25,803 nt of DNA, from IMG/VR virus record IMGVR_UViG_3300044695_001431, positions 1 through 25,803 of that record. One strand, written 5' to 3'. This document shows, piece after piece, positions 6,694 through 13,511 of the stretch. Numbering within the stretch: position 1 is the stretch's first letter; the number at the start of each line of letters is the position of its first letter. The notes below the pieces were generated by a model, which saw only the letters and a list, made by a program, of their open reading frames with translations, searched no databases and was not told where the DNA came from. The position numbers and the translations under genes are program-made. Source of the DNA: a virus.

Positions 6694-7830
6694 TTATTGT
6701 TCTGTTTTTATATACGCTTGTCCGTTTCTTTTTACTTCTAAAGTCGGATCAAGTTTTTGCATCCTATCTACAATTACTTGGCAATATTTAGGATCAAGTT
6801 CCATACCAAAGCATTTGCGTTTAGTATTATGACTTGCAACCATTGTAGTTCCAGAACCTAAAAATAAATCTAATATATTATCTTGTGCTTTGTAATTAGT
6901 AAATGACCATTCTACTAATGCAATTGGTTTTTGTGTTGGATGAACTCTTTTTTCGCCCATCTCACTACCTTTTATCATTCCGTGCCATTGATGTCTAAAT
7001 ACATCTACTTTAATTCCTTTATTTACGAATGCTAATTCTGCACCACTAAAAGTATCTCCTTCTCTTTGCTTATCCCAAACCAACCAACCAAATCCATTTG
7101 GTAAACAAGATGAATAATAATTTGCTCCCCAAAATATCATTGTTGCATCGCTAAATAAAGATTGACACAAATTAAAAGCATCTATTGCAACTGTTACATC
7201 ATTATCTCCTAATATCTCACCAAAATCATTTTCTTTAGCATTACCCTTTATTCCTTTACCACTATGCGAGATTCCATAAGGAGGGTCGGTAAATACCATA
7301 TCTGCCTTTTGTCCGTTCATTAGCTTTGCCACTTGGTCGCTATCTGTACTATCTCCACAAAGTAATCTGTGTTCGCCTATCTCAAATAAATCCCCTAAAA
7401 CAATATCGGTTTCTATTCCACCATCTGGAACTGCAAAGTCATCTTCCTCTGCCTCTAATACGTTTGAATCAAAGTTTGGTATGTCTAAACCCCAATCGGT
7501 TAATTCTTCTGCATCCCAATTATTTGCAAGGTCATCCCAATCCCATTCGCCATAACCTACGTTATCCTTTACAATAAATTCTTTTTGCTGCTGCTCATTC
7601 CAATCAACTATGTCAACATTAATTTCTTTTATCCCCGCTTCCTTTATTGCCTTTAAACGCATATTGCCACCAAGTACAACCATATCTTTATTAACTACAA
7701 TAGGTCGGACGTTTAGCATATCTGGGAAGTCCTGTATTGACTTTACAAGTTTTTTAAACTTCTCATCTTTAATTAAACGGGGGTTGTTGGGGTTTGCAAT
7801 TACTTCCGTAATCTTGACTTTTTTTATCAT
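6694..7830 (-). CDS. ParB-like / DNA methyltransferase fusion
   Basis: A 378-aa two-domain protein. Residues ~1-85 form a ParB/sulfiredoxin-like domain with NPNNPR and GGNMRLKAI, equivalent to the ParB GERR box. Residues ~140-370 form a DNA amino-methyltransferase of permuted order: catalytic TDPPYG (181-186) first, SAM-binding FLGSGTT (323-329) later. DPPY predicts N6-adenine (less likely N4-cytosine) methylation. The target cannot be read from sequence. It lies between the HNH gene and the terminase genes, so it may protect DNA from restriction or mark it before packaging. No cognate restriction enzyme is present. Confidence 0.9.
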   Translation of the reverse strand: MIKKVKITEVIANPNNPRLIKDEKFKKLVKSIQDFPDMLNVRPIVVNKDMVVLGGNMRLKAIKEAGIKEINVDIVDWNEQQQKEFIVKDNVGYGEWDWDDLANNWDAEELTDWGLDIPNFDSNVLEAEEDDFAVPDGGIETDIVLGDLFEIGEHRLLCGDSTDSDQVAKLMNGQKADMVFTDPPYGISHSGKGIKGNAKENDFGEILGDNDVTVAIDAFNLCQSLFSDATMIFWGANYYSSCLPNGFGWLVWDKQREGDTFSGAELAFVNKGIKVDVFRHQWHGMIKGSEMGEKRVHPTQKPIALVEWSFTNYKAQDNILDLFLGSGTTMVASHNTKRKCFGMELDPKYCQVIVDRMQKLDPTLEVKRNGQAYIKTEQ

Positions 7831-7841
7831 AGGTTTTTTAT

Positions 7842-7964
7842 TTACCTGCCCTGACCTCTATATGCTTTAGGTCTTTGGCTATGTTTGTTATAGGATTTCT
7901 TAGCGTGTCCGCATTTCCTTTTACCAAAATTAACCTTTTTTGAATCACTTTTAACCTTTGCCAT
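7842..7964 (-). CDS. Small basic protein (40 aa)
   Basis: ATG at 7964, TAA at 7842. A very basic 40-aa protein (MAKVKSDSKKVNFGKRKCGH at the N-terminus, ending KAYRGQGR). This Lys/Arg/Gly composition with a YRGQGR end is a recurring small protein in Bacteroidota phages. It should bind nucleic acid or ribosomes, but no function is known to me. It overlaps the HNH stop by 14 nt and is followed after 11 nt by the ParB/methyltransferase gene. Confidence 0.65.
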   Translation of the reverse strand: MAKVKSDSKKVNFGKRKCGHAKKSYNKHSQRPKAYRGQGR

Positions 7965-8208
7965 CTATTTTTTTATTGTGTATGTCTTTTAAATAATCAT
8001 AGTGCGTCTTTGTATCCCCCATTACAACGTGGCATTGCCTACATAATGCCTGTAAGTTTTCAATCGTATCTGCCTTGTTTGATCCGCCCATTCCCCTTGC
8101 GTCTATGTGATGAATGTCAACTGCTTTAGATCCGCAAGCCTCACAGGGTATAAAGTCCTCTATTCCGTAACCGAAATAATCCAGGTATATTTTAACGTGC
8201 TTTTTCAT
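7951..8208 (-). CDS. HNH endonuclease
   Basis: ATG at 8208 (MKKHVKIYLDYFGYG) gives 85 aa; a longer reading to 8259 would run deep into the upstream gene. Zinc ligands are CEAC (22-25) and CRQC (56-59), with the catalytic DIHHID (31-36) and Asn51 between them, the complete HNH beta-beta-alpha metal layout. Phage HNH proteins near the terminase genes are known to take part in DNA cleavage during packaging (HK97 gp74 type). A homing function is less likely because it is small, has no extra DNA-binding domain and sits in a conserved packaging context. Confidence 0.85.
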   Translation of the reverse strand: MKKHVKIYLDYFGYGIEDFIPCEACGSKAVDIHHIDARGMGGSNKADTIENLQALCRQCHVVMGDTKTHYDYLKDIHNKKIDGKG

Positions 8209-8614
8209 TATCAATTTGTTCAAGTTTCTTTTGCGCCCAAGCAACGCCCTCGTCGCCACCCCAAGCTAACCACATAAGCGCACCGCAATCTACTTTTGGA
8301 TCGCCTTTACTATTCTCTCTGTGCCTTTCAAAACTTGCCATTCTTGCTATTGTATCCCTTGTAATATTTTCGCCTTTAGCTAATTGATTAGCGCGCGCCC
8401 AACCAACAGGCGTTCCACATTTACGATCGTATTGATTTCTAATATTTATTGCTCTTTGCGCGTTTACTCTTGCGGCTTGTGGGTAATCTTTGTAACTATC
8501 AACCATTGATACACGAATTGCAGCCCATACGCTTTGCGCCTTTTCCTCTGTATCGTATATGCAAGCACCTGATCCAATTCTATATTTTCCGTTTGAGCAT
8601 TTAATTACTGGCAT
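8192..8614 (-). CDS. Phage protein with C-rich N-terminal repeat and GWARANQLAKGE motif
   Basis: A 140-aa protein with two parts. Residues ~1-30 carry MPVIKCSNGKYRIGSGACIY, a short module common in phage head-region proteins. Residues ~40-135 carry GTPVGWARANQLAKGE, RDTIARMASFERH and CGALMWLAWGGDEGVAWAQ, a conserved domain often seen fused to or next to head maturation proteins. I do not know a proven function. Its place beside HNH and terminase genes suggests a packaging or head role. It overlaps the GT-B gene by 14 nt and HNH by 17 nt. Confidence 0.7.
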   Translation of the reverse strand: MPVIKCSNGKYRIGSGACIYDTEEKAQSVWAAIRVSMVDSYKDYPQAARVNAQRAINIRNQYDRKCGTPVGWARANQLAKGENITRDTIARMASFERHRENSKGDPKVDCGALMWLAWGGDEGVAWAQKKLEQIDNEKAR

Positions 8615-9608
8615 TTCCTATCAATTTACTATAAATAGCAAACCTCTGCTTATTTACTTCGTGTAAGTTGAAGTTCTTATTGCAATACTCGTAAAGGTCA
8701 TTCCCATACTGCTTTCTTGCTGCCTGATCGTGGGTTAATAGCTTAATCCAATAATACCAATCCTTTTGGCTATTGACGTGGCAAGCAGGATAAAAGCCCT
8801 TGTAAGGATGCACATTGCTTACTATTGCAGGGTTTTTCTTTGATGCCGTTTCTAATACTTTTAAATTCGACTTCATTGAATTAAACTTAGAATCCACCAA
8901 AGGGATAAGGCTTATGTCTGAATCACAATAAGCCGCCATATATTCCGTTACAGGATTGTAGTTATATATCGTAGGCTTTAGCTTTAAGCCATTTGTAAAA
9001 GCGCATATCATATTATCCCAGATATGTTTCTCGCCTTCATTATAGCCTGCTATGATTGTTCTTACAGGGAAGTTTATACGCTTCATTGGGTTGCGTAGTA
9101 TTTCCAAGTCCCTTCCGTGCGTTCCAGATCCTGACCAAAACAACCTTACAATATCCGAAGGCTTTTTATCTAAGATGAATTGCTCCTCTCCATAGGGAAT
9201 AGCATTAGGCAATATTTCTACGTTTATATTGTGCTTGTATATTTCCTCTGCCAATCTACTATGGGTGCAAGTACAAAGGTCTGCTATCAATAGCCAACTT
9301 ATAATCTGTTCTGGTATCTGATTTAAAATATAGTGCTGATAAAGTATGTGCGAAGGATCAAGTTGCCAATGATCGTCATTATCAACTACTAACTTAAAGC
9401 CATACTTTTTGCGCCATTCAATCATTTGCTCTGGCGTTATGTTAGCAAGCATCCTATTCATAACCACAATATCAAAGTTCCCATCAAATGTTTCCTCGCT
9501 TAACGTATCAGTAATTAAGCAATAATCTTTTTTCATATTAACCAATGGCATCATTATCCTATGATACCCCACACCGCTTTGCTTACTTGTTATTGCTAAA
9601 ATTCGCAT
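8601..9608 (-). CDS. GT-B fold glycosyltransferase
   Basis: A 335-aa protein with a two-Rossmann-domain glycosyltransferase layout. The N-terminal half starts MRILAITSKQSGVGYHRIMMP; the C-terminal half contains RLFWSGSGTHGRDLEIL and an acceptor/donor region around DISLIPLVDSKFNSMKSNLKVLE, matching the donor-binding motif of family 1/4 enzymes in which a Glu follows a Lys-rich helix. It should transfer a sugar from a nucleotide donor in the cytoplasm. It overlaps the adjacent GT2 gene by 13 nt, so both probably act on one glycan. Target unknown: host O-antigen, virion protein or phage DNA. Confidence 0.85.
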   Translation of the reverse strand: MRILAITSKQSGVGYHRIMMPLVNMKKDYCLITDTLSEETFDGNFDIVVMNRMLANITPEQMIEWRKKYGFKLVVDNDDHWQLDPSHILYQHYILNQIPEQIISWLLIADLCTCTHSRLAEEIYKHNINVEILPNAIPYGEEQFILDKKPSDIVRLFWSGSGTHGRDLEILRNPMKRINFPVRTIIAGYNEGEKHIWDNMICAFTNGLKLKPTIYNYNPVTEYMAAYCDSDISLIPLVDSKFNSMKSNLKVLETASKKNPAIVSNVHPYKGFYPACHVNSQKDWYYWIKLLTHDQAARKQYGNDLYEYCNKNFNLHEVNKQRFAIYSKLIGNASN

Positions 9609-10270
9609 CTAAGTTTTTTTTCTGTATGGTATATAGGTTGATACTTTTCCCAAACCGCCTGCGCCCTTTGTAGGCTTGCATCCTTCATAGCCCTGTAATC
9701 TGTTCCATTCCCAACGTCGTGTCCGATATGTTCGCTTCTTAAATCAGGAATATAGTAATTAGTAAAACCCGCAATAGTAGCCCTTTCTGCATAATCCCTA
9801 TCCTGCATTCCGTATGGATCGTATTCAGTATTATAGCCTCCGATCGCGTCAATCAATTCCCTTGTTATAAAATTATCGCCAAATGGCGTATGTGTTTTAT
9901 GAATTCCGTCTTGCAATGGCGGTAACTCCTCAACGCAATGTATTCCACTAATGCCTGTTTTTGGTACTTGCTTCGCAAACATAACCCAATTTTTAAGCCA
10001 ATTGGTAGGAAGTAAAATATCATTTGCTAATAAGCATACGCCGTCATATCCTCTGGTCATATTAAGCCCTGCATTTACTCCCGCGCCTATGCCTCTTTTA
10101 TTTCCGACATTGCAATTTGCCCAATTATATAAATCATAAGGTACTTGATCGCTGCCATTGTCAACTAAAAAGCAATCGGCATCATATCCAGAATTAAAAA
10201 AGTTCTGATCAATAACGCGCTTTGTTAAGTCGTTTCTATTTAGGGTTAATAAGATTACGGCTATATTCAT
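9596..10270 (-). CDS. GT2-family (GT-A fold) glycosyltransferase
   Basis: A 224-aa GT-A enzyme. It opens with MNIAVILLTLNRNDLTKRVI and has VDNGSD (36-41) for nucleotide binding. In place of a canonical DXD it has LLANDI (80-85). GGYNTEYDPYGMQDRDYAER (around 143-165) resembles the family's acceptor-side acidic motif. No membrane segment is present, so it acts in the cytoplasm. It overlaps the GT-B gene by 13 nt and the acyltransferase frame by 35 nt, forming a three-gene sugar cassette. Confidence 0.85.
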   Translation of the reverse strand: MNIAVILLTLNRNDLTKRVIDQNFFNSGYDADCFLVDNGSDQVPYDLYNWANCNVGNKRGIGAGVNAGLNMTRGYDGVCLLANDILLPTNWLKNWVMFAKQVPKTGISGIHCVEELPPLQDGIHKTHTPFGDNFITRELIDAIGGYNTEYDPYGMQDRDYAERATIAGFTNYYIPDLRSEHIGHDVGNGTDYRAMKDASLQRAQAVWEKYQPIYHTEKKLRCEF

Positions 10271-10739
10271 TTTTTCCTATTTTTCTTGCAGGCACGCCCG
10301 CGTATTTACTAAATTCCTCTGTTGATCCTTTTATAAAAGCACTTGCGCCAATCATACAACCTTGCTCTATAATTGTAAACTGATGCAATACGGCGTTTAA
10401 TCCAATGTTTGAATATTCTTTTATAACAGAATGTCCGCCAATTTTTGCACCGCAGCTTATCGTAACATTATCGTAAATATGGCAATCGTGTCCTATATGT
10501 GCGTGCTTCATTATAAAACAATTATTTCCAATCGTTGTAATATCTTCCGTTCCTGCGTCTATTGTAACTAAGCCTGTAATCATATTTCCATTTCCTATAA
10601 TCACTTTGCCTTTTGGTTGCAGCCAATATTTTTTATGTTCTGCCTGGTCGCCTATAATACAATAAGCCCCAATATAATTGTTATGCCCTAAGATAACGTT
10701 ATCGCCTATGATTGCCGTTGGATGTATAAAATTTGCCAT
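10236..10739 (-). CDS. LpxA-like left-handed beta-helix acyltransferase
   Basis: Hexapeptide repeats run through most of the 167 aa. The segment KHAHIGHDCHIYDN contains the HIxHDC signature of LpxA (UDP-GlcNAc acyltransferase, first step of lipid A synthesis; the His is catalytic in E. coli LpxA). Downstream AVLHQFTIIEQGCMIGA also parallels LpxA. The C-terminal helical domain of cellular LpxA (about 260 aa) is missing, so this is a shortened form. Start chosen at 10739 (MANFIHPTAIIGD), one base after the upstream stop; an ATG at 10754 would lie inside the previous gene. An O-acetyl or N-acyl sugar transferase for the adjacent glycosyltransferases is an alternative. Confidence 0.8.
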   Translation of the reverse strand: MANFIHPTAIIGDNVILGHNNYIGAYCIIGDQAEHKKYWLQPKGKVIIGNGNMITGLVTIDAGTEDITTIGNNCFIMKHAHIGHDCHIYDNVTISCGAKIGGHSVIKEYSNIGLNAVLHQFTIIEQGCMIGASAFIKGSTEEFSKYAGVPARKIGKNEYSRNLINPK

Positions 10740-10740
10740 A

Positions 10741-10962
10741 TTATTGTTTTTCAAACCATTGATATAATCGCATTACCATTTCAAACTTACAAGCTCCGCA
10801 CCATACTGATACGATAAAATTGGGATCTAAATATAATCTATAAATATGCTCGTACATTTTTAACTCCTCTAATTCAAGATTTCTTATGTATCCGTTCTTT
10901 GCACATTCATAATTGCCTATATTAGCCGTAAGCCATTCCCTATGCTCTTGTTTTATTTCCAT
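10741..10962 (-). CDS. Small protein with CxxC motif (73 aa)
   Basis: ATG at 10962 (MEIKQEHREWLTANIGNYEC); a GTG nine bases upstream is a less likely start. The C-terminus has VWCGACKFEMVMRLYQWFE with a CxxC pair, conserved in shape among small Bacteroidota phage proteins. With only one clear CxxC (plus Cys20), zinc binding would need dimerisation. It overlaps the membrane protein gene by 10 nt. Function unknown. Confidence 0.65.
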   Translation of the reverse strand: MEIKQEHREWLTANIGNYECAKNGYIRNLELEELKMYEHIYRLYLDPNFIVSVWCGACKFEMVMRLYQWFEKQ

Positions 10963-11192
10963 AAAGACCACATTAATTTAGTTATTATTGGTGCTAAGAA
11001 TCCAGCTATAAACATTGTACTTGTAATATTCTGTATTAATTCAGGCAGGAAATAGTGTATTGGCGCAAGCCACGCAGCCAAGCAACTTCCACAATTAAAG
11101 GGCTTGAAATTAATTCCCCATTTATGTTGTAGGTTATGAATCTCAATAAAAAATAATGATGCACAGATAGCAGTTATAATTGATAAAATCAT
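10953..11192 (-). CDS. Small membrane protein with NCGSCLAAW motif (79 aa)
   Basis: Two or three hydrophobic segments: residues 1-18 (ILSIITAICASLFFIEI), ~37-50 around NCGSCLAAWLAP, and ~58-76 (TMFIAGFLAPIITKLMW). The CxxCxxxW arrangement next to a membrane segment recalls DUF1360-type small membrane proteins, which carry CPxCxGxW; the relationship is inferred. It begins with an ATGA-type overlap at the stop of the sigma-like gene. Likely inner membrane; role unknown. Confidence 0.65.
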   Translation of the reverse strand: MILSIITAICASLFFIEIHNLQHKWGINFKPFNCGSCLAAWLAPIHYFLPELIQNITSTMFIAGFLAPIITKLMWSLWK

Positions 11193-11674
11193 TTTCTAAT
11201 ATTTGTTTTCATTTGTTTTTTGGTTTTATTTATCGTCCGTATGATTGACATATATGGTATGCCTGTCTTACGGCTTAACTCTTTAGCGTTCTTTTTAAAG
11301 TCAATAGCATATAGTTTTAAAATCTCTTTGTTATACCAATGCAGCCCCTCCATATTTGCTTCTAACTTTTCAAACATACTTTTATCGTAGTCATCTGAAA
11401 CAAAATCCTGATCCACAAACTCCGTGTAATTTCTGTAATTCTTATAGAAAGTACTTCGGTCGCTTTTAATCATATTGAGCATAATCCTAACTATATAAAA
11501 TTTTAACTCATTCCTTTCAAACATACCTACTAACTTATTATCTTCCATTTCGCAAAGAACTAAAAAAACTTCTGCCTTTAAATCATAGCGCAATTCCTCT
11601 GGATGCATCTTGTCAAATGCGTCATTGACTTCTTTTGAAGTCCAATACTGCGCTAAAATTTCATTTTTGACCAT
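11189..11674 (-). CDS. Sigma-70-like transcription regulator
   Basis: A 161-aa protein. Residues ~30-70 (DLKAEVFLVLCEM, ELKFYIVRIMLNMIKSD) resemble sigma region 2 helices. Residues ~128-157 (KNAKELSRKTGIPYMSIIRT) form a region 4-type helix-turn-helix. Proteins of this type in Bacteroidota phages are usually annotated as RNA polymerase sigma factors. It could direct host polymerase to phage promoters that lack the -33 element, such as P1 and P2. It overlaps the VRR-NUC gene by 22 nt. Confidence 0.75.
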   Translation of the reverse strand: MVKNEILAQYWTSKEVNDAFDKMHPEELRYDLKAEVFLVLCEMEDNKLVGMFERNELKFYIVRIMLNMIKSDRSTFYKNYRNYTEFVDQDFVSDDYDKSMFEKLEANMEGLHWYNKEILKLYAIDFKKNAKELSRKTGIPYMSIIRTINKTKKQMKTNIRK

Positions 11675-11967
11675 TCAACTAATGCGGGTTTGCTTTCTAT
11701 TTCAGTACAAATATAAACTATTCCACCACATTCGTAAATATCTTTTAATCGTTCCCTTTGTTCCAAGCTTAATTTATCCCCTATTTTTTTTACTTCAATC
11801 GCTGCATAAATACCCTTATCGTTATAACCTTGCAGATCAGCCCATCCCTTTTGTATCGTTCCTTTACGCTTTCCGTATGGAATATTGTTTACTCTATTTA
11901 ACCTGAATCCCGCATATTCAAGGTTTTTTTTAGCCCACTTTGTTAGGTCGTTTGCCGATATGTCCAT
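11653..11967 (-). CDS. VRR-NUC family nuclease
   Basis: The 104-aa protein has the PD-(D/E)XK layout of stand-alone VRR-NUC domains: GWADLQG (Asp44), AAIEVKK (Glu58 and Lys60) and a helix with Gln70 in LSLEQRERL. Basic, small phage VRR-NUC proteins act on branched DNA, probably as Holliday junction or replication fork resolvases, which fits this replication/recombination module and would help clear junctions before packaging. No helicase domain is fused. Confidence 0.85.
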   Translation of the reverse strand: MDISANDLTKWAKKNLEYAGFRLNRVNNIPYGKRKGTIQKGWADLQGYNDKGIYAAIEVKKIGDKLSLEQRERLKDIYECGGIVYICTEIESKPALVEWSKMKF

Positions 11968-12125
11968 AGTAATTCGTAAAATTGTTTTTTAAATTTAAGC
12001 CTATTTGTGTTATCAATAGCATCCTGTCTTGTAGGATAGCAGTCAAAAAAATTTATAGTATAACAATATTTAAGGCTACCACAATAAGTGTACTTAACCT
12101 GAAAAACTCTCAAAGTATCTGACAA
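11943..12125 (-). CDS. Small protein of unknown function (60 aa)
   Basis: The frame contains no ATG; the start would be TTG at 12125 or TTG at 12113. The sequence (VKYTYCGSLKYCYTINFFDC, then YPTRQDAIDNTNRLKFKKQF) is Tyr/Cys-rich and has a plausible strand-helix pattern. It overlaps the upstream gene by 32 nt and the nuclease by 25 nt. Compact overlaps of this size are the norm in this operon, but the missing ATG lowers confidence. Confidence 0.5.
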   Translation of the reverse strand: MSDTLRVFQVKYTYCGSLKYCYTINFFDCYPTRQDAIDNTNRLKFKKQFYELLWTYRQTT

Positions 12126-12837
12126 GTGCTAATTTTTTACATTGTAATTCAATAAAATCATCTCTTTTTATATCCTGACTAAACTTTTTTGCGTCTAAAG
12201 GATGCATTTTATTTAGCCTGTATAAGTTATCTTCCCTAACTACTCTTATTGTTTCTAATATCTGTTCCTGTGTAAAGGCTAACTTACCTTGTTTTAAAAG
12301 AATCTTAAAAACCTTATCAGCATTAAATACCCTATTAAAATCTTGACGCTTGCCATTTAACCAATCTTCTTTTGTAAAATCAACTATTTCCTGTTCTGTT
12401 AATTGTTTTACGGGTTGCTCTGGTGGTGGCGGTATATTTTTACGCACTTGATTAGCTTTTGATTTGTAGGCATTCATTATTCCAGATATATATTTAGGGC
12501 TAAACTTTTCGTAATGCTCAATATTGCAATCAAATTTACCTTGAACTGCCATCTTAAAAGCTATGCGCATTTCTTGTATTGTAAAAAAAGGATATGTTGA
12601 TCTTATAAAATCCTCAATTACTTCTAATTCAATCGTGTCAGGTAGTCGCGTAAGCCCAATCAATGTAAAGATATAAGCTAAATTTTCCCGAAGCGTTACA
12701 GGACTAATCAGATTTAACTTATCCCCCTTAAAGGCTTCTATAATTGGCAAATCTTCTTTAGCGATTAATCCACTTTGCAAGGTCGTCCATTCGTTTGCGA
12801 CTTGAAGCGGTTGCGTCAGTATTTTTTGAATTTCCAT
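12094..12837 (-). CDS. Replication-module protein of unknown function (247 aa)
   Basis: The start at 12837 (MEIQKILTQPLQVANEWTTL) matches the beginning of a protein type I associate with Bacteroidota phages, always in the replication block; the longer reading to 12885 is less likely. It has a helical N-terminal region, a PPPPEQP linker (~residues 136-142) and a helical C-terminal half. There is no Walker motif, so it is not a DnaC-type ATPase. It directly follows the replication initiator with an 80-nt overlap, so a primosome or helicase-loader role is plausible but inferred. Confidence 0.75.
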   Translation of the reverse strand: MEIQKILTQPLQVANEWTTLQSGLIAKEDLPIIEAFKGDKLNLISPVTLRENLAYIFTLIGLTRLPDTIELEVIEDFIRSTYPFFTIQEMRIAFKMAVQGKFDCNIEHYEKFSPKYISGIMNAYKSKANQVRKNIPPPPEQPVKQLTEQEIVDFTKEDWLNGKRQDFNRVFNADKVFKILLKQGKLAFTQEQILETIRVVREDNLYRLNKMHPLDAKKFSQDIKRDDFIELQCKKLALVRYFESFSG

Positions 12838-13423
12838 ATTTGTTTTTATTTTGCAGCCAGGTATTAACTCGGCGTTTAATATCAAAAAACTTTTCTAATT
12901 CATAACGTAATTTACCATTTTTATTTGGTTCTGTCCAATACATTATAAAATTATCATATTCATCCCCTAATTCACTTTTAAAATTTTGTATATCTTCTAA
13001 TAAATTTATATTTCCTTTTATTTCCTTTCCTTTTCTTTCCTTTGCATTACCCTCCCCAATAGCCCCCCCAATAGCCCCCCCATTTTTCCATCTATTATTC
13101 GCACCTGCCTTTCCGCTTTGGCTTAATTTTAGCCTAAGTTCTAAATGTTCTTGTAATCTATGCGACCAAAACTCCCCTGATTCAATAGTAAATAAATCAA
13201 AATTCATTAATACGCCGTTTACTTTGACATCTGTGCAATGCATTTGCATAGCTAATACAGGAATAAGCTCTAATGGTAGTTTTCCGCCTGCGTTGGCTAA
13301 TTGCTCTATAAGATACCAATAAATGCCGTATCCCTCCATACCTAATTGATGCCTAAGAAAAAGAATCTTAGTATCATTTGCCGCATTATAATCGTGGCTA
13401 AAATAATATGTACTGCTTTTCAT
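12758..13423 (-). CDS. Lin1244/DUF4373-type replication initiator
   Basis: A 221-aa protein. Residues 6-50 (YYFSHDYNAANDTKILFLRH, then GMEGYGIYWYLIEQLA) are the hallmark of the Lin1244/Lin1753 N-terminal winged-helix domain found in phage replisome organisers. A Gly/Ala/Ile-rich, then Lys/Glu-rich linker (residues ~108-140) leads to a helical C-terminal region. It should bind the phage origin and recruit replication proteins. The linker is encoded by C7/G7 tandem repeats and a purine-rich tract (13011-13081), reminiscent of lambda O, where the origin lies inside the gene. It follows the structured intergenic region. Confidence 0.85.
   Translation of the reverse strand: MKSSTYYFSHDYNAANDTKILFLRHQLGMEGYGIYWYLIEQLANAGGKLPLELIPVLAMQMHCTDVKVNGVLMNFDLFTIESGEFWSHRLQEHLELRLKLSQSGKAGANNRWKNGGAIGGAIGEGNAKERKGKEIKGNINLLEDIQNFKSELGDEYDNFIMYWTEPNKNGKLRYELEKFFDIKRRVNTWLQNKNKYGNSKNTDATASSRKRMDDLAKWINR
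13050..13081 (-). repeat. G-run cluster with 12-nt tandem repeat; G-quadruplex candidate
   Basis: On the minus strand four G runs occur in 32 nt: G7 (13081-13075), G7 (13069-13063), G4 (13057-13054) and G3 (13052-13050), separated by 5, 5 and 1 nt. The first two units are an exact 12-nt repeat (G7 plus CTATT). They encode Gly-Gly-Ala-Ile repeats. A purine-rich tract continues to 13011. Such G density is exceptional in this AT-rich window. Intramolecular G-quadruplex or origin element, and G7 slippage, are all possible. Confidence 0.6.
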
Positions 13424-13511
13424 AAATAAAAATGCCCTCAGATTTGCAGGTAATTGCAGTACCTACGCCTCTTTAGGCAATATTTTTGGATAAAAGGATT
13501 CTGCAATAATC
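13424..13511 (-). promoter_or_regulatory. Structured intergenic RNA with complementary hairpin loops
   Basis: This 88-nt gap holds three hairpins in minus-strand order. The first is AGGATT/AATCCT (13513-13495), with loop ATTGCAG and a short T4 tail. The second is a small GCCT/AGGC stem (13478-13467). The third is a 7-bp stem GTAGGTA/TACCTGC (13466-13446) with loop CTGCAAT. Loop 1 and loop 3 are exact reverse complements over 7 nt, so a kissing-loop fold is possible. It separates the DnaA-like gene from the replication initiator. No TAnnTTTG box is seen. Weak terminator, attenuator or RNA switch are the options. Confidence 0.6.

Noticed and set aside
11700-11720. TATATTTG on the minus strand within the VRR-NUC gene
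   Set aside because: It is in coding sequence without a -33 box or phased hexamers, so it is probably chance in AT-rich DNA.
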